This document shows positions 37,611 through 52,141 of a stretch of DNA of 64,000 bases, in pieces. The first letter of the stretch is position 1. Every line of letters starts with the position of its first letter. Under the pieces are notes generated by a model. It was not told where the DNA came from and made no database searches. It worked only from the letters and a program-made list of their open reading frames with translations. This DNA comes from Nymphaea colorata (Eukaryota > Streptophyta > Magnoliopsida > Nymphaeales > Nymphaeaceae): the NCBI RefSeq assembly GCF_008831285.2, contig NC_045145.1, positions 18,864,040 to 18,928,039 of the forward strand, written 5' to 3'. A program made the position numbers and the translations under genes.

Positions 37611-40600
37611 GGAGAGGTCTAAGCCCACGGTTCCTTTCAGTTCCATACGAAGTCTGTCGGCCACCAACTGTTCTGATTCTCAGTGTGTTAACATTGACCT
37701 TGTTCAATGGACTTCAAACTTGAGAGTAATATCATATATCGAATTTTGAAGCTTTGCCAGCTTTGCTCTCTAAGAATTTTATAAAATAAATAAGCAGACC
37801 GTGTCTTAGGAGGATCAGGATCAGATATTGTGGTGAGAGCTTTCGCTGAACCAGAAATAAGCAATGGTGATCGGCCTGATATGAATAAGAGGCAAGTGCA
37901 GTTGAAGGACTCGGCTGTATGCCATGAAGGGAAGGCACACGTGCCGTGGGTGACCCCTTGGTGGCCCATTTCTGCAAAATGCAAACTTAGTGCGCACTCA
38001 GTGGAGATGACCTTTCCAGCAAAAATTATAGGATAGAGATCAAACATCATCCCACGGTTAGATCCTTTTTCAGCCTCCTTCTTGATAAGCATACTGCGAT
38101 CGGCCGGATCTCCATCAGATTATGCTAATGGTGACGCGTCTTGATATTGAACCCTTCACCTTCTTCAAGGCTTAGTTAACTCCATTAAGCTCCCAGCCTC
38201 GGGTCCTTTTGGCTGCCGATAAGTGCAACAAAGTTTCATAACCCGATTTCAGTACCCTGGAAAAGAAAGTTTAACCTGTTAACTACGTTGATCTAGATCT
38301 TGTTGGGATCTAAAGTTAGAGTTCAGATTGCTAAGTTTAAAGAAAGCAAAAAAATTCTGCTGGCTGTAAAATTGTACAATAAATTAATATAATAATAACA
38401 CTGATAGTATCACCCACAACAGTAATAGTAATGATAATAATAAACAGAGAAGTTGAACGTGCTACGTTTCCCTTCACTTTTATATCCACTTCTGATATGT
38501 TGGTAGTTAATTAATTGGTGCCTTTACAACGTCACCGCACTGGTGTAACATAAGCTAAGATAATTGGGAAAAGAGAAAGGCCATTGAAGAAGAAAATATG
38601 GAGAAGCAAGAGCACTGACGAAAGCAACGAGAAGTGATGCTAATCGGCCATAAGAAACAATAAAAGTGAGACCTAATGGTTAGACCTATAAAACTAATCC
38701 CAGATGGTTGGGATAAAAGATTGACAACGGTACTGGTTATTGATGTCGAGGTAGTTTTAAAAGGCTTGCTTATACATAAGTAAATTATTGTAGCTCATGG
38801 CGGCTGACCTAATAAAGCTGAAGAGATCATAATGGCAGATTGAATTAATACAGTTTTCTCCTTTTACTTCCCTCAGAGAATAAACTCGAAAAGAACAATT
38901 CTTTTTTTCCCCCTTTTTATTTTGTTGGTGGAGTTGACAATGGTGGTTGATTGAAACAATAAACAGTAGCTAGGAGTCTATGAGCAGAATGGCGTTAGCT
39001 CTCATGCTTAGAGTGAAAGTGGGGCGTCTACTTTTGACCTGTAAGATTCTCTGAATGACTTCAAACAGAAATGTCAACGGATGGGATTCGGGTGGCATCA
39101 AGGCATTACCATATCCCACTTGATCTGATTTTATGTGATCCAATTGGGACTAAGCTGAATCTTATATGGAATTACGTACTTCTTTTACTTGGTTCATATA
39201 CATGTGGAGAAAGCAGTAGAGTCATAACCTCTTATAACCTGACCCTCTTGAGTGGGATCATGTTTCATTATGGGCATAACAGCTCCCACATGGAAAGAGC
39301 AGCCTCCTGAATCTATTTAATACAAATGGAACTGCAGATTATCCTTTTCGAAAAGTTAGATATAATGAAAAGGGAGAAAAAGTGGTATCGAGTCCCCATC
39401 CACGACACCTAGCTAACCATCATTTCAAAATGCAATGAACCTTTTCTTTGCCGATTCTCTTAGAGAAAAATGGATCCAAAATCTTTGTTCAGCACATAGC
39501 ACAGCATAGCTGGTCGGGTCAGTTCGATTTCCATGAGCACTACTCTATACTGCAAATAGTAGCAAACCACTTTCAAATTGAACAAAGTAACTATAAGTTC
39601 ACCATGTCCCAAAGCAGTCTGCATTTTACATGCGAGGAGAATGGAGAGGAGATTCAGCCTCTTCGGTTACGTCCCCCTTCCAAAATATTTACTCACTTAA
39701 GTTTTCATGGTTTTATCTTGTAAAGGGTTTCGCTGGTTGTGGCCCATACCATGTGAGATAATAAGCATGACTATAGCAGAAGCATGTGTTCTGTAAAAAA
39801 CGAATTTGTGGTAACAAAGAAATAGGAATATGCAGGATAAAAAAACGGATCCATTTCAAACACATGGTCTGCCTGTATGAAGCTGGTAAACGATCCAAGC
39901 AACTCACTGCTGGGTCCGGCAGGTTCGTCGGAAGCTCGTTGGCTCATCTAACCTTAGTAAATGAGCTTAGCATAAATGCAGGGTCTTCATATGGGTTTGG
40001 CTCTTTCTGACAAACGAGCTAAGCCCAACATGGCTTGTTCGAGTTGTTTGTTAGCCCCACCATCCACTAGCGGTCTTGCTCCATCCTCTCTTTTGATCAG
40101 TCCACAAACAATGGTCAGCGCTCAATAAAGATGTGGGCATTGGGTGAGTGGGTTTGGCACCTGGATCTCACTGTATGGTTGGCATCACTGGGAGGCCGTG
40201 GCCATCCATTTGGGCGATATTTTCCACTAGAAATGATCCCATCAAAACCCTACATGAAAGTCTTTTAGTTTTTTCATAAGGTGGGCTGTATATGAAACCT
40301 CATGTCATGGTTCATACACGTCATTTTCCGCATGACTTCCTTTGGGACGGTCGTTATCCCTTCAAAAAGTACTCTACATTCACCATGATCATCCTATCAC
40401 AAGAAAAACTTTCAATAGGAAAAATTCCCCAATTAATTAAACGAGGAACAATGTGGAACTCGTCTTCTTTAGTTATGTCCTTTCTCTAGATCTATATTGT
40501 TAGGTGAGCAGGGTTATCTATAGTTTGGATGAGGCCCAAACGCCTTCTGTCTCATCTTCCTTTGGGGTCCTGGACTGTATCGGGGCTTGGGTGGGCAGCA

Positions 40601-42491
40601 GACCACCTTTAACTTGATGGACCTTTAATGAACCAAGAGAGTCGCACCCACAGAAATCAAAACAGAAACATGTCAGCTACGAGCCTTAGCTCCAACCAGC
40701 TATGCTACCCTCCTTGAATCTCTCTTTGATTTATATTTGTTTATAACTTTCCTGATAGCATAACGATTCAAGTGTTTAGCCTACGGCTTTTCTGTCATCG
40801 CTTTCTGTGCTTGCAAATTGTGTCTTAGTTTATCTCTCATGATTCAATGCATGTTCGATAAAGGCTTAAAAAAAGATGGGGTCACATTTTTTTTGTATAT
40901 AATTGGATTCAGGAACATAAAGAACGTGCATTATCATCATTGAATCAATAAACCTAGTTGGGTGGGTGGGTGAGTTTCAGAAAAAAGTTGAGGACCATAC
41001 ACTTGCTTTCACTGTTTCTGTTTGCCCATCAAAGTGGGGCATCGCGCATGATGCCTGCACAAGTAGTGACATTTATGGGAATTAAATTTGGATCAATTAA
41101 ATTTCGATCGGCCGAACGATAGTCAATGTCATTAACACTGGTGATTCAACAAAACTTCCAATGAAAAGCTTTCCCATTATTAAAAAAGAATAACCTGTGA
41201 ACAGAAAAGAAAGTTTACATCATCCAAATAAGAAAAGCTACTAAAACCTGTAGTTCCCTACAAGGTAAATAGAAATAGCAATCTAAAGCGAATTACTTTC
41301 AGCTCACCTTTCCCCAATCCACTATACTATCCAAAATCATATCTACCACCAAGAGTTCGACCCTTCATGGCCACCAAACCTACTCTCATGCTGGTAGGTT
41401 CATTTACCAAAACAATGCTGCCTGCTATATTCTTAATATCCATCCATCTTGATCTCCAAGGTCTTCTGCCTTCCAACAGCCCTCTAATTCTTCTAATTCA
41501 CCTCCTATTCTTAGACACTACCATCATTTTCTCAATTCCACCCCCTCCCTCAGCCAAACACCATCTTAACAGCATCAACCCCATCTTGCACCTCTCTCCA
41601 AAACTTTATTCAAAATCCTCGACACTTTCAGCAACTTTAATAACTTTACAAGGATTATGGCTTATGTACTTGCACAACAGTGATGGTCTCACATAAGTCA
41701 GACCTTTGATAACTTCCAAGGGTCAAACTCACGCAAGATCTTAACAGAAGATCTTCCATAAGTCCATGCCTGACTGCCACTTACCACCTAAGTGATCATG
41801 AAAGCATATACATTTGCCAAATCCTGCCGGAGACCCTTTGCCTTTTGTTATCTTCTTGAGAAGGGTGGTTCTGTGCAAGGATCCTCTTAAATCTGAACGG
41901 GATAACGAAAATGCAAAATCTTCCAGCGTCCGACCGATCACTTCCGGGACTCGAACAACAAAAGAGATCGAAGATTTAAACATACAGAAGGATCCTTTAC
42001 ACGTTACAGCAACTATGGAGGAAAGAACAACCTACAAGTTCTACGCAGAGCAGACTAAACTTGAAGGGATGCTAACGAACAATTTGAAAGGCCGTCGAAG
42101 ACATCCTGAAATAACCCAGAGTTAAATCCCGTCGGATTAAGGAAAGGGAGAAGAACACCTAGAGGAGGCAAGAAAACAAAAGGTTATTTTCCGATTCTGG
42201 AGAAGCTGACAACAATGAACACACGATCTTTAGATTAACAATTGAATGCACGTTACTGCACTTTGTTTAAGGAACAAGGAAACAGGTCAAAACTTTATTT
42301 TACAGACTCGGGGCAAAACTCTCTCAGAAGTCATCTTTTGGGGTTGTGACTCAGTGGCCTCAAATGGCAAGCTCACTGTACGAACAGCAAAGCCAGTTTA
42401 CAATACGTGGATGATAGCTAAGCGTCTTGGGTAGGTTGTAATTATTGTAAATTTATGAACAGTCATGCAAGATGTACAAAAGTTATATCTA

Positions 42492-45400
42492 TCATGTGAT
42501 AATTCCTGGTTTGTTATGTACATTTTTCCCGTTCTTGCCTGTCAATTTGACATACTGCTTGGATGTTGGTGGTGTGTGTGTTGCAGCCAGCTCTCTCACT
42601 CGTACAAGGATTTGTGCCGGAATTGGTATAGAAGAATGCTTCCTCGAACTCTTGAACTGTGGATCAAATAAACTTTAGTTACAGGAGTAACTTTAACAAT
42701 TTTTGGTCGCCAGACACTGTAACACCACCGTAACAACAGAACGTGAAACTGCCAAATATTACTTCACCATGAAAGACAGGCCCATTTATCTGTAATGCAC
42801 ATTAAAGGAACTCACCGCTCTGTCCGTCAGTGCTTGAGCACTTGCCCTCAGTAGGTTCCTCCATTTATCCTACATATGACAACATTTTGCAGTCATTCAA
42901 TACGATCCAGCTCCAGGATACACAGAGTCATCATACGGCTGAGAAAAACCTACAAGTTGGCTTTCCAAACTCCATAATTGGCTGGAATTGTTTGCTTGAA
43001 CTTCAGGTTCAGTCATGGTAACAAAAAAGGCCTCTATCCAAAGTACAGATTTTTTCAAATGCTTCATAACTACAAGATTATGAACAGACAAACCTTTAGA
43101 TCAACGGATGTACGGTATGCACATGATGCAAATGCAAGCCTTTTGATCTCAGACCATCTTCCAGCTCCACAGCGAGATACACCTTCAACAAGCCTCATTA
43201 CCTCAGATAGAGTCCAGGCACGATGATGTTTCCGTCTAGTCCCACCTTTTGCAGTCGGGACCGTCAAAGGATACTCCTCCAGATCCTTTACTGGATCTAG
43301 TTTTGTAACCTCCAGACCTTGCTGTCTGCGTCCCAAATATGGGACCAAGGCAGTTTCATTGTTTGAAGCTTCAACACCAGCCTAAAGGAAACATTAGATC
43401 AAAGTTTCAGGTGAAAGCTAAATGTCGTTTAGTTTAAAAGCTAATTATGATCATAAAGCTACCAAGAGGCCATAAAAAGTAAATGATTCCACCATGAGAT
43501 GACCCTCACATTTCATCTAGAACTCCATACTCAAAGATGTGACTTCATAAAAGACATAAAAACACAAAAAAATGTCCTATCTTTCATATCATTTTGTAAA
43601 ACAAGCAAAAATATTATCATATAAAATTCCAGGTTCTTGTAATGTTTTTCGCAACATTTTAAACTTTTAAAGTATGAAAATATTGCTATCTTTCATAAGA
43701 TTTTGTACTACAAGCAAAAATATTATCACTAATATTCAAGGTTTTTGTAATGTTTGTGATAACATTTTAGACTATTACAGTATAAAAATATAACCAATGA
43801 AAAAACATACATGTATTAAAGATCATAAGCTGACAGTGTAACACACGAATAGGTAAAATGGTAAAACACCAAAATTTCAACAGATGTGGAATATGCAGTC
43901 AGAAATAGAGCCCGTGGGGAATATACCTCACAGCAAAAAAATTCATATATAAAGATATAAACAACGACATGTACATGTGCTTGCTAACAATCAAATACAA
44001 CGAGTCTGGCAAGGAAAAACATAAGTTCTAATGATCACATGAAAAGTAAAGTGCTTGAAATCTTTAGCATCAATTTATGGATATTTTAGTGTGTGCCTAC
44101 ATGTCAATGCTTTAGTATCAGTGCCTCACTACAAGTAAAAATAATATTGCAGACTACCCATAACACATCGGATTGATGTTTCAATAGCAAAAATCCAGAA
44201 GACAAACAGGAGAGCTGTGCCCATAAAATGATGCCAGTTAATTTTAGTACTTTCTGTTGCACAGGAGCTGAAAGAGCTTTCGGCTTCCATGATCTATTGT
44301 AAGCTTCGGCATCTTGTCGCCTACTTCGAGTTCCACGGGCTTTTTTAACTAATGTGGCAGACATGCCATTTTGATGCTTCTGCAATTTTTACACCACCGA
44401 AGGCATCAGGAAAAAGAAAAAGCAAAAAGAGATAACTACATCATCTGTAACGAGAAAACAGCGAGAAGGTAAACCATATGGAGCACAGCATTAACAGGCA
44501 TATGCCCATTTTTAACGAAGTATCATGCAAAACACTGTAACAGAATAAGTGGGGCAATTGTATTGCCTTCAACCATTGAGACCTAGCACTAATAGTCACG
44601 CTAAAAAATGAAAAATGGAAAGTGAGAAAATGACAGAGAAGTTAATTTAATATTTTAGCAGCTGCCACTGCTTTTAATAGTTTATGTCCTTTTGATAAGT
44701 TCCAATAGAAAGCTATGTCACCTGGGTGCTTCTAAATGGCCGCCGCACCCATGTCGACACTGGTGCTTCTCTAACACAGCACATTCGGTTCAGTCAGCTG
44801 AACCAGGTCAAAACTGACCACTTTAAATGAACACATAACTAAATTATCTTTAATACAAAATTTATATATAAATATAAATGAATAAGGCTACTAAACAGTT
44901 AAATAACTATGTAACAAATCATTTATATACATATACACACACACACACACATATATATACACACCGTCACTGCACCCGCACCTAACCTTTTTCTGAAAAA
45001 TTGCTGCATCTGCACCCGCATCTGCACCCACACTCAGGTGACATAGATGGAAAGTTTAAATCCCTTTGATAAGTTGATAACGACTAGACATTCTAACGAT
45101 TTAATTCATCTGCCTAAAATTTGTGAATCATCCAACATAAAATTTTTACATTATATTGGACCGCCAAGAAAAAAACACCAAAAAATATGTTCACAAAAAA
45201 TTATTGAAGTCCACATCAGCAAATTTATGTATCAAGGGAAATAAATAATTATCCACAGCACACAACATGTTCATGCAGCTTTTCTGATACTACTTCCAGT
45301 GAAATTTGCAATCAAAGAACAACAAACAAACACCTCAAGTTTGAAAATAAAATGACATACCAGAAGACCCATGAAATTTTTTCTTGGACGACCTCTTCTT

Positions 45401-48400
45401 AATCTTGAGACATATGGAACTTGAACCCCAGAACCTCCAAAGGAGTCTTGCCTGGTCAAGATAGCCGCCACTTCTGCTGATCCAGTACTACAGACAACCG
45501 TTGATCGAGATTTTTGAGAAGGGTACCGATGTGCAGATTTTTTTCCTGTTAAACTTGACTTCTCATTACTTTCCTTGGTATCAGCTTCTGACAACTCTTC
45601 TATATAGCGTTTTGTTGGTTTCCTGAGTCTTTTAGCTCCTCTTTGCTCCATTTGTGGATCTTCACTTGAATAATTTTCATTCTTTGCTGCCGTTGATTTC
45701 CTCTCTGGACCAGCTAGTCTACCTTCATTTTCACTATCAAGTGCCACTGGCATTTTACAGCTCTCCTCCTTAACAACATTATCCCCAAGTTGAGCATCAT
45801 CTAGCTTGTTATCATTTGCAACAACATTCAACTCATCACAAAATAACAATGACTTGTCTATGATAAAGCCAGTAGCAGAGACATCACATGAGTTAGACAA
45901 ACCCATTGCAATGCGGCGCTTGAGCCACAATTTGTCCTTAACAGATGTATCTCGCCCAAAAGTTGCCCGGAAAGTTTGCTGAAGTTCTCTTATGGACAAG
46001 TTATCCAAGCAAATATCACCTTTGGCAGAAGAAACTTCCGATTTTGTACCTTCAGAACCATTTGAAACAAAATTTCCATTCACAACTTTTTCAATTTTGG
46101 GCTGAACACATGCTTCAGAGTGGTTCTTTAGATTTTCAATTGAACTGGTAGGGAATGAAGGAAGGGTTGCCATCACAACAGAACTGGGTAGGAAGCTTGC
46201 ATCACCAACAGGCAACTGTTCACAATGATCAGACGATATTGCAACAGAACTTGCAAATTTTGGAGCATCATCAGATACGCCATGCAACAGCCGAAGCCTC
46301 TCCTCTTCTTTGACCTTTTTCAACATGTCCTCAATATACTAAAAGATGTTAAAGGTGATGAAAGATAAGAAACAATAGTATAGAAAACTGGGCAATAGAT
46401 TCCCCAATAAAACAGCTGCAAGGCACAATACTGGACAGCAGAAAACAATACTCATCCTTATGGAGAGATGGCCTTTGTTAGAACAACCAGCATGAGTCAG
46501 GACAATTTAACTAAACAGTTCGCACTGTGCCCATCAGGTATACAACTTCAATTAAAAAATAAAAGGGCAGAATACAACAAAGTTTTGTTTCTTAAAAAAT
46601 ACCACATTCAAGTATCTCAAGAAAGAAAAATTTCAAAAATACATATCAGATTGCTGGAAATGGTAGGCTGCCACAGCTAATAAATACTTGGAAGCAACAG
46701 AAATAACCAAAACCTACAGTAGCTAATATACATAACAAGAAACTGTAAATACAAAGTATACGTAGCTACAATATATGTATGTATAAAAGCAAGTGAGACG
46801 ATACATGATTCAATCGTCCAGGCTCTAACCAAGATGAGAAAAAAAAAAAAAAACAACAACAACCATAATAGAAGATCAAAAACATAACAATGGTACTGAC
46901 AAATGCAATGATATTCCAATGCAGGTGCATATGATGCAAAGTTGCAAATGTAACACGCACCTCACGTCTAGCATTCCGTTTCTTGGGACCAGAATCCAAA
47001 CTCTCAGACTGAGCAAGCCCTGTCATTAAAAACACACCATTTTACCATCAATTTGTGCATGCAAAACAAAATAGTCTACCAAAATAATGTGAACATGACA
47101 GATGATGTTGTTGCACTGTCCAACTCTTTTAATTTGTTCTGTGGAGAGCTGGATAAGACAGACTATCACGAATTCAGAAGAAGCAAATGTACATGTCAAA
47201 GTTCCCTGAGATGGAGACCCAAGTTCAAGTATTTAAAAGAGACCCAAGTTCAAGTAGTCAAAATATTGCATATGCAAGGAAAAAAGAGTTCAAAAGGAAT
47301 TCAGTTACAAACAGTTTATTTGGAGGTATGCTTGAACTTGTAAGAGACTTAAGGGGCTCATTATGAACTTGTTGCAATAGCACAAGCATATTGTGATATT
47401 TCCAAATTAATCAACTAAGAGCAAAATGCATATATTCAAGGGCAACATCAGTAAAATTTTTGACATATAGGTTATGCAGTCAGCAAGTGCACACAAGATT
47501 TGTTTTGAAAAATCACAAATGCAACAATGTTGTGTCACTGATATTGTGCATCCACTACAATTTAGGAGGCATATTCAAATGAAGATTAGAGAAGACATGT
47601 TCATAAACCATTGGATCATATCCATACTCCTCAATTAATCCTAACACTTTCGAATCTAAAAGAACCCAAGTATAATGCGCCATGTTCAAGGGCAACATCA
47701 GTAACATTATTTTATCAAATAGGTTATGTGGTTAGCAAGTGAACACAAGATTTGTCTTGATCAACCACAAAAGCAACAACGTTTCATCACTGATGTTGCA
47801 CATTCAATAAATTTAAAGGGAAAGAAAGTCAATATGCACATTCAATGAAAATAAGGGAAAACATGTCCAGAAAACATTGAGTCCTAGAAAAGACAATTGC
47901 AACAAGAACAACCTTCCGAATCCTCATCATCACCACCCCTATAAGAGAGATCATCACTAGAAATGAATCTTTCATTCTGCCCAGATGCTTCAAGTAGTGG
48001 CTGCTCAACCTTGTCTTCTTCAAGCAAATCCTCAACCTCTATAACCTCATCATCTGTAGCAGGAACTAGAGTTCCATCACCTTCAACCTAAAATATACAT
48101 GCAACATAAGCACAATCAGTAGATATTCAGGGGACAGAATAGGCACAACAAGTCACCGATTGCAATCCTCCACACTAAATAAACTACAACAAGAATACAA
48201 AATATTATGTGTATATGGTCTATAAAGATAGATCAATGAATAGCTGCACAAAGTTCAAACAGCAGGAATGTAAATAAGCTCATAAGAATTTCGAGTTTGA
48301 TTTACGAACAGCAGTTCCAAGTGTGATCGCTAAGCTAGAATTATGTACGATACTGGATTCAATGATGGCCATAACCCAGTACACAACAAAGAATAAAAAC

Positions 48401-51078
48401 AAACAGAAATAAATGCAAGCATTGTCAACACTCCAAGATTCACTAGTCTCCAAATCTCTAATATATTTGCTGCAGTTTTTTTTTGTTTAACTTCCAGGCA
48501 AATAAACAATTAAATTGAACTAAACTTGAACTCTTATATTTACATGTGGGTTGTTTATATGGAAAAAATAACACATAAAGAATATCCAAAAATAATTGCT
48601 AACATGCTGAACTCTTGTAATTTCTCTACCATAGAAAACCTTCTCACTAACTCCCTCATCAACACCCTACCATTTCATCTCTCTCTCTACACAGCCACAC
48701 CCACAGTAACTTCCACTCTCCATCTTTGTTTTCTACTCTCCCCATCTATTAATCTTTTTATCTCCACCAGTTTCTCATTTGAATACAAGAGAGCACCAAC
48801 TATTCTATCTACTTGAGATCCATATGTGCTTTTATGTAGCATCAAGTGGGCAGACTTTACACATTTCTCCCTTCTCCAATAGGCACTACCATATTTTCTA
48901 ATTGAGAACAGCCACACATTCTCTCATTATCTAGAGGCTAGGCATGCATTAAGCATGTGAAATGTCATCTTTCCCCTGCTGAATCACCTGTGGTACCAAT
49001 TATTTCATTCAGGCAATCCACACACTATTGAATGGTGAGGTGCGAATTATTTGTGCTATGTGCATGTCAAACCAAAGAAAGGGTGAGAATGAAATATTCA
49101 TCAATGGAGGACGCTTCCAAGGGCAAGCATAACAAAGAGTAAGTTCATCCCAAATAACATATTCAATAGAATAAATTTGTTTCATAATTCATTTCTTCTC
49201 AAAGATTATTACTGTATAGTGTATGTCACTTACGAAAAATTGTCACATAAATTTGTTATTTGTTTTATGTAATATGTATAAAAAAACTTTGACAACTACA
49301 TGTGAAATTTAGGCCCTACTAGAGTTTCATGCCTAATGGGCAATGGGATATGTAAATCATAGAGAAATTTAAATTTGTTTTATGTAAGATCATATAGGCA
49401 CGATTAGATATTGAAATCACAAGCAGCATTTAACTCCTCAGTCTGTGCAGGTTGATCTGCCAGTTAATAGCTCACTTAACTAATGATCCTAAATGAGTTA
49501 AGCCCGAACAGCAACAATCTGTTCATTACGTCAATAGACCAGTTGAGTTTTCAAATGTTTAACTCATTTAACAGAGTTGAGACGAGCTTTGCATGAGCTG
49601 AACCAACCAATTCAAAACAGGACCTACATGATCGAAGCACCAGACCTTAGTGAGAAAGGTTACATGGGATATTCATGCTAGCGTGCAAAATCAGATGACA
49701 GCATTAATAACAGGAGGATGGAAACTGAGAACAAGACCAATGATAAGTCGACAACAAACATGAGAGAGAGTCTTGAGGCAAACGAGAAAACAGAAAAATC
49801 ATGATGATAAGGACTGTGTTCATAATACAGCAATAATAACAAGAAGAGGAATGACAATGATGTTGATGATGATTACGGTCTAGTTTTGGTATGTAGAAAA
49901 AATTTTCAGAAGAACTAGACACAAGAGAAATCTGGAAGTTATCAAAACGATGAAAGCCAATGACAACCATTTCAGAAATGATAAAGAGATAAAGAAGATG
50001 CTTATTGTGATTTCCTTTGTAACCACAAAGCCATCACTTCTAAAAGGTTATTTATCTAACACATTAACAAAAAATCATAATGATTAAGAAAATGTGGCCA
50101 AAGTGACACTCATACGATACAGATGAATCAACATAGTAGGAAATCCCACCTAAAATGTTTTATCCAAATAAAAAAGGTTAATGATAAGGCTCGAATTGAA
50201 CTATAGATGAATGGGGTGGTGCAGGGGCGCATTAAAAAGATCAACCGGAGTAACAATTGATAGAAATCCTATCGACTTGTTTTCATGAGTATGGGACAAT
50301 CAATAAGCGAATAATAACCTGAGAGCCCATCCTGTATTGTGTCTAACAAATCCCGCTGGTAAAACAATGGACTTAAGAATGGAAAAGAAGCTCAGAGAAT
50401 GATAAAAGAATGGATACGGTGGAGAATTCTCTCCAACATTTAAAGCTGATGAGCAAGTTAAATGGTGAATCCCCATCATCTGTAGAGAAAAACATGGGCA
50501 AGTTCTCGACCTTCAATTTCAATTCTCGTCGACGGGACGTTGATAACACCCACAAACATATACATAAACACACACAAAGCTAAAGAACAAAGAGTACGCC
50601 CTGATTCTTGCATTGCAAAATATAGCTGCTTAGTGAAGAAACGATCAAGAACTTAAAACCGACAGTTGTTGCATGATACGTAATTTTATACTCATCCCGG
50701 TGCATTGCTTACTGCAAAAAAAGCAGAAACTCGTTACACCATTAAATGAAAAAAAAAAAAAAAAGATTTCCTCCACAAGCATCTTTCAACTAAAGTACCG
50801 AAAGTCACAGCACAAAGTTCATAAAAACTGAAAAAGGAAAAAAGAAGACGAGAATTGAGTCACTAATAAAAATTGCAGTTTCACCGAAAGCTAAAAAAGA
50901 AAAAAAGTGTCATCAAACCAGCGGAGGAAGAAGAAATTACCCGAACAAGTTTATAAACAACCGGGTCGGCAATCGGCTTCGACGACGCCAGGGACCCATC
51001 GGTCCGAACTACACTCTCAACGTCGAGATGCTTCCCGCCACTCCCAACTTCGCCGCCCGCCATTTCTTCCATGGCCAT
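42492..51078 (-). CDS. TRFL: TRF-like single-MYB (telobox) DNA-binding protein
   Basis: Nuclear protein of the plant TRF-like family (Arabidopsis TRFL3/TRFL6 type), whose C-terminal MYB binds telomere-type DNA in some members. Exons in transcript order are 50941-51078, 47913-48087, 46961-47019, 45361-46338, 44251-44379, 43094-43381, 42816-42869 and 42492-42656, joining in frame to 661 residues. The N-terminal two thirds are acidic, Ser-rich and probably disordered, with basic patches (GAKRLRKPTKR, SRLRRGRPRK) resembling nuclear signals or AT-hooks. The MYB/telobox covers about 546-598: HHRAWTLSEVMRLVEGVSR, GAGRWSEIKRLAF, YRTSVDLK, then DKWRNLLRAS after the family's conserved intron. The tail resembles TRFL ends (IPIPAQILVRVRELA). 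Start MAMEEM follows an in-frame upstream stretch that is not family-like. Weak points are the donor after exon 2 and the short exons 3 and 7. Confidence 0.88.
43577..43795. repeat. 109-bp imperfect tandem duplication in TRFL intron 5
   Basis: Units start CTATCTTTCATA at 43577 and 43686, both followed by ACAAGCAAAAATATTATCA and a TTCTTGTAATGTTT-like segment. The several mismatches and small gaps show an older duplication. Confidence 0.75.
44713..45046. mobile_element. hAT-like non-autonomous element (MITE), 334 bp, in TRFL intron 4
   Basis: The left end reads CTATGTCACCTGGGTGC. The reverse complement of the right end starts CTATGTCACCTGAGTGTG. The flanking 8-mers are ATAGAAAG (left) and ATGGAAAG (right), matching at 7 of 8, as expected for an aged hAT target-site duplication. 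Subterminal sequence is rich in GCACCCGCA-like motifs and the middle is AT-rich. No coding capacity. A Mutator-like origin (9-bp sites) is less supported by the flanks. Confidence 0.6.
44935..44950. repeat. (AC)8 microsatellite within the hAT-like element
   Basis: Short AC run followed by an AT run inside the element in TRFL intron 4. Confidence 0.8.
47421..47870. repeat. 250-bp-period imperfect duplication in TRFL intron 2
   Basis: ATTCAAGGGCAACATCAGTA near 47434 recurs 250 bases later as GTTCAAGGGCAACATCAGTA. It is followed in both copies by TAGGTTATG, CAGCAAGTG/TAGCAAGTG, ACACAAGATTTGT and CACTGAT.TTG. The second copy fades out near 47870, just before exon 2. Confidence 0.7.
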
Positions 51079-52141
51079 CCCAAAGCATGCAGCTCTCCAG
51101 CATGGAAAACTGAAGCCCCTCCCCAAAGAAAACAAGAAAAAACAAAACAAGACCAAATTTTACAAAAGAAGCTATGCTGCAAGATTTTTTTTCCAAAAAA
51201 AAAAACATAAAAGAAAATAGACTACCCACTCCACAAGCGGGAGGAACTCACCATAGGACCAAAGCGATCAACGCACCACAAACGCTAAAAGACACTCTCC
51301 AGGGAAGAGATTCACATTCTTCCCCGATGGTCGGACGACAAGAAGCAACTCATCGAAAAATCAAGAACTTAGAGGTGGCCGGAATTTCAAACGATCGGAC
51401 AAACCGACTCCCTTCTCAGTTATCTCTTGGAAGGTGGGAAAAAGGAAAATGAAAAGAAGAGAGTTGGGCGTCTTTCCCTCTGCGGATTTCAACCACGCTA
51501 TTACATCGATTTAACTTTTCGTTGAGAAGTCCACTAATAGACGACGATCGTACCTCCCTCGGCCTCTCTGCTCCCGGGAACTGCAGTGACCCTAAGTTTA
51601 GCCGACAAAGTCTCTTAAATTACCATCACTGCCACCATTCACTTGCCAGTCACCTCTATAGTGCCGAAACTTTTTCTTTTGTGTGTTCCTTTTCTTCTCT
51701 TTCACCTTCGTTTTATTTTACATGCTCTTTTTTCAATGTGCCATACAACATGTTTGATCTCACACATGCAATGTCAGGATTGATCTAAATCTTTTCCTGG
51801 ACAGATTACAAATTCATGACTTTTGCTTTTGAACCAACTAAATCGAGCAATCGAACTTGGCCTTAGTTTAATCGCTTGATTGTAAAATAAATCATAAAAT
51901 CCATATATTTCCAAATCATTAGTGTAAGCTTATATTCATCGGTCACGTCATTTTCTTGGCAAAATCTAATCAAGCCCCATGTATTCAAAAGAGTGACTGA
52001 GCGTCTCATGGCACTCAATCATAATCTACGGCCTTGTATCTTGTGGGTAGCTCAAAAGAAAGTTCTTGTTAGTCTTCAAGAGCAGCCTGCCCAATGCTTT
52101 CTTTGCTTGTGTTCCATACCCAACTCATTCTCCCTCCGCAT

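Larger units (their letters stand above)
35209..42491. other. 7.3 kb spacer upstream of the BIG GRAIN 1-like gene
   Basis: No gene recognised. The first about 500 bases are the promoter and leader of the BIG GRAIN 1-like gene, including a GA tract. The remainder is AT-rich with a 28-base A tract, another GA tract and many short open frames. The longest (41367-41696, 41814-42125, 37688-38092) match no family I know. The last few hundred bases probably include the 3' untranslated region of the TRF-like gene. Confidence 0.45.

Noticed and set aside
41367-42125. Two frames of 109 and 103 residues in the spacer before TRFL
   Set aside because: The first is Leu/Ser/Pro-rich low complexity; the second has no known motif, start context or splice partner.
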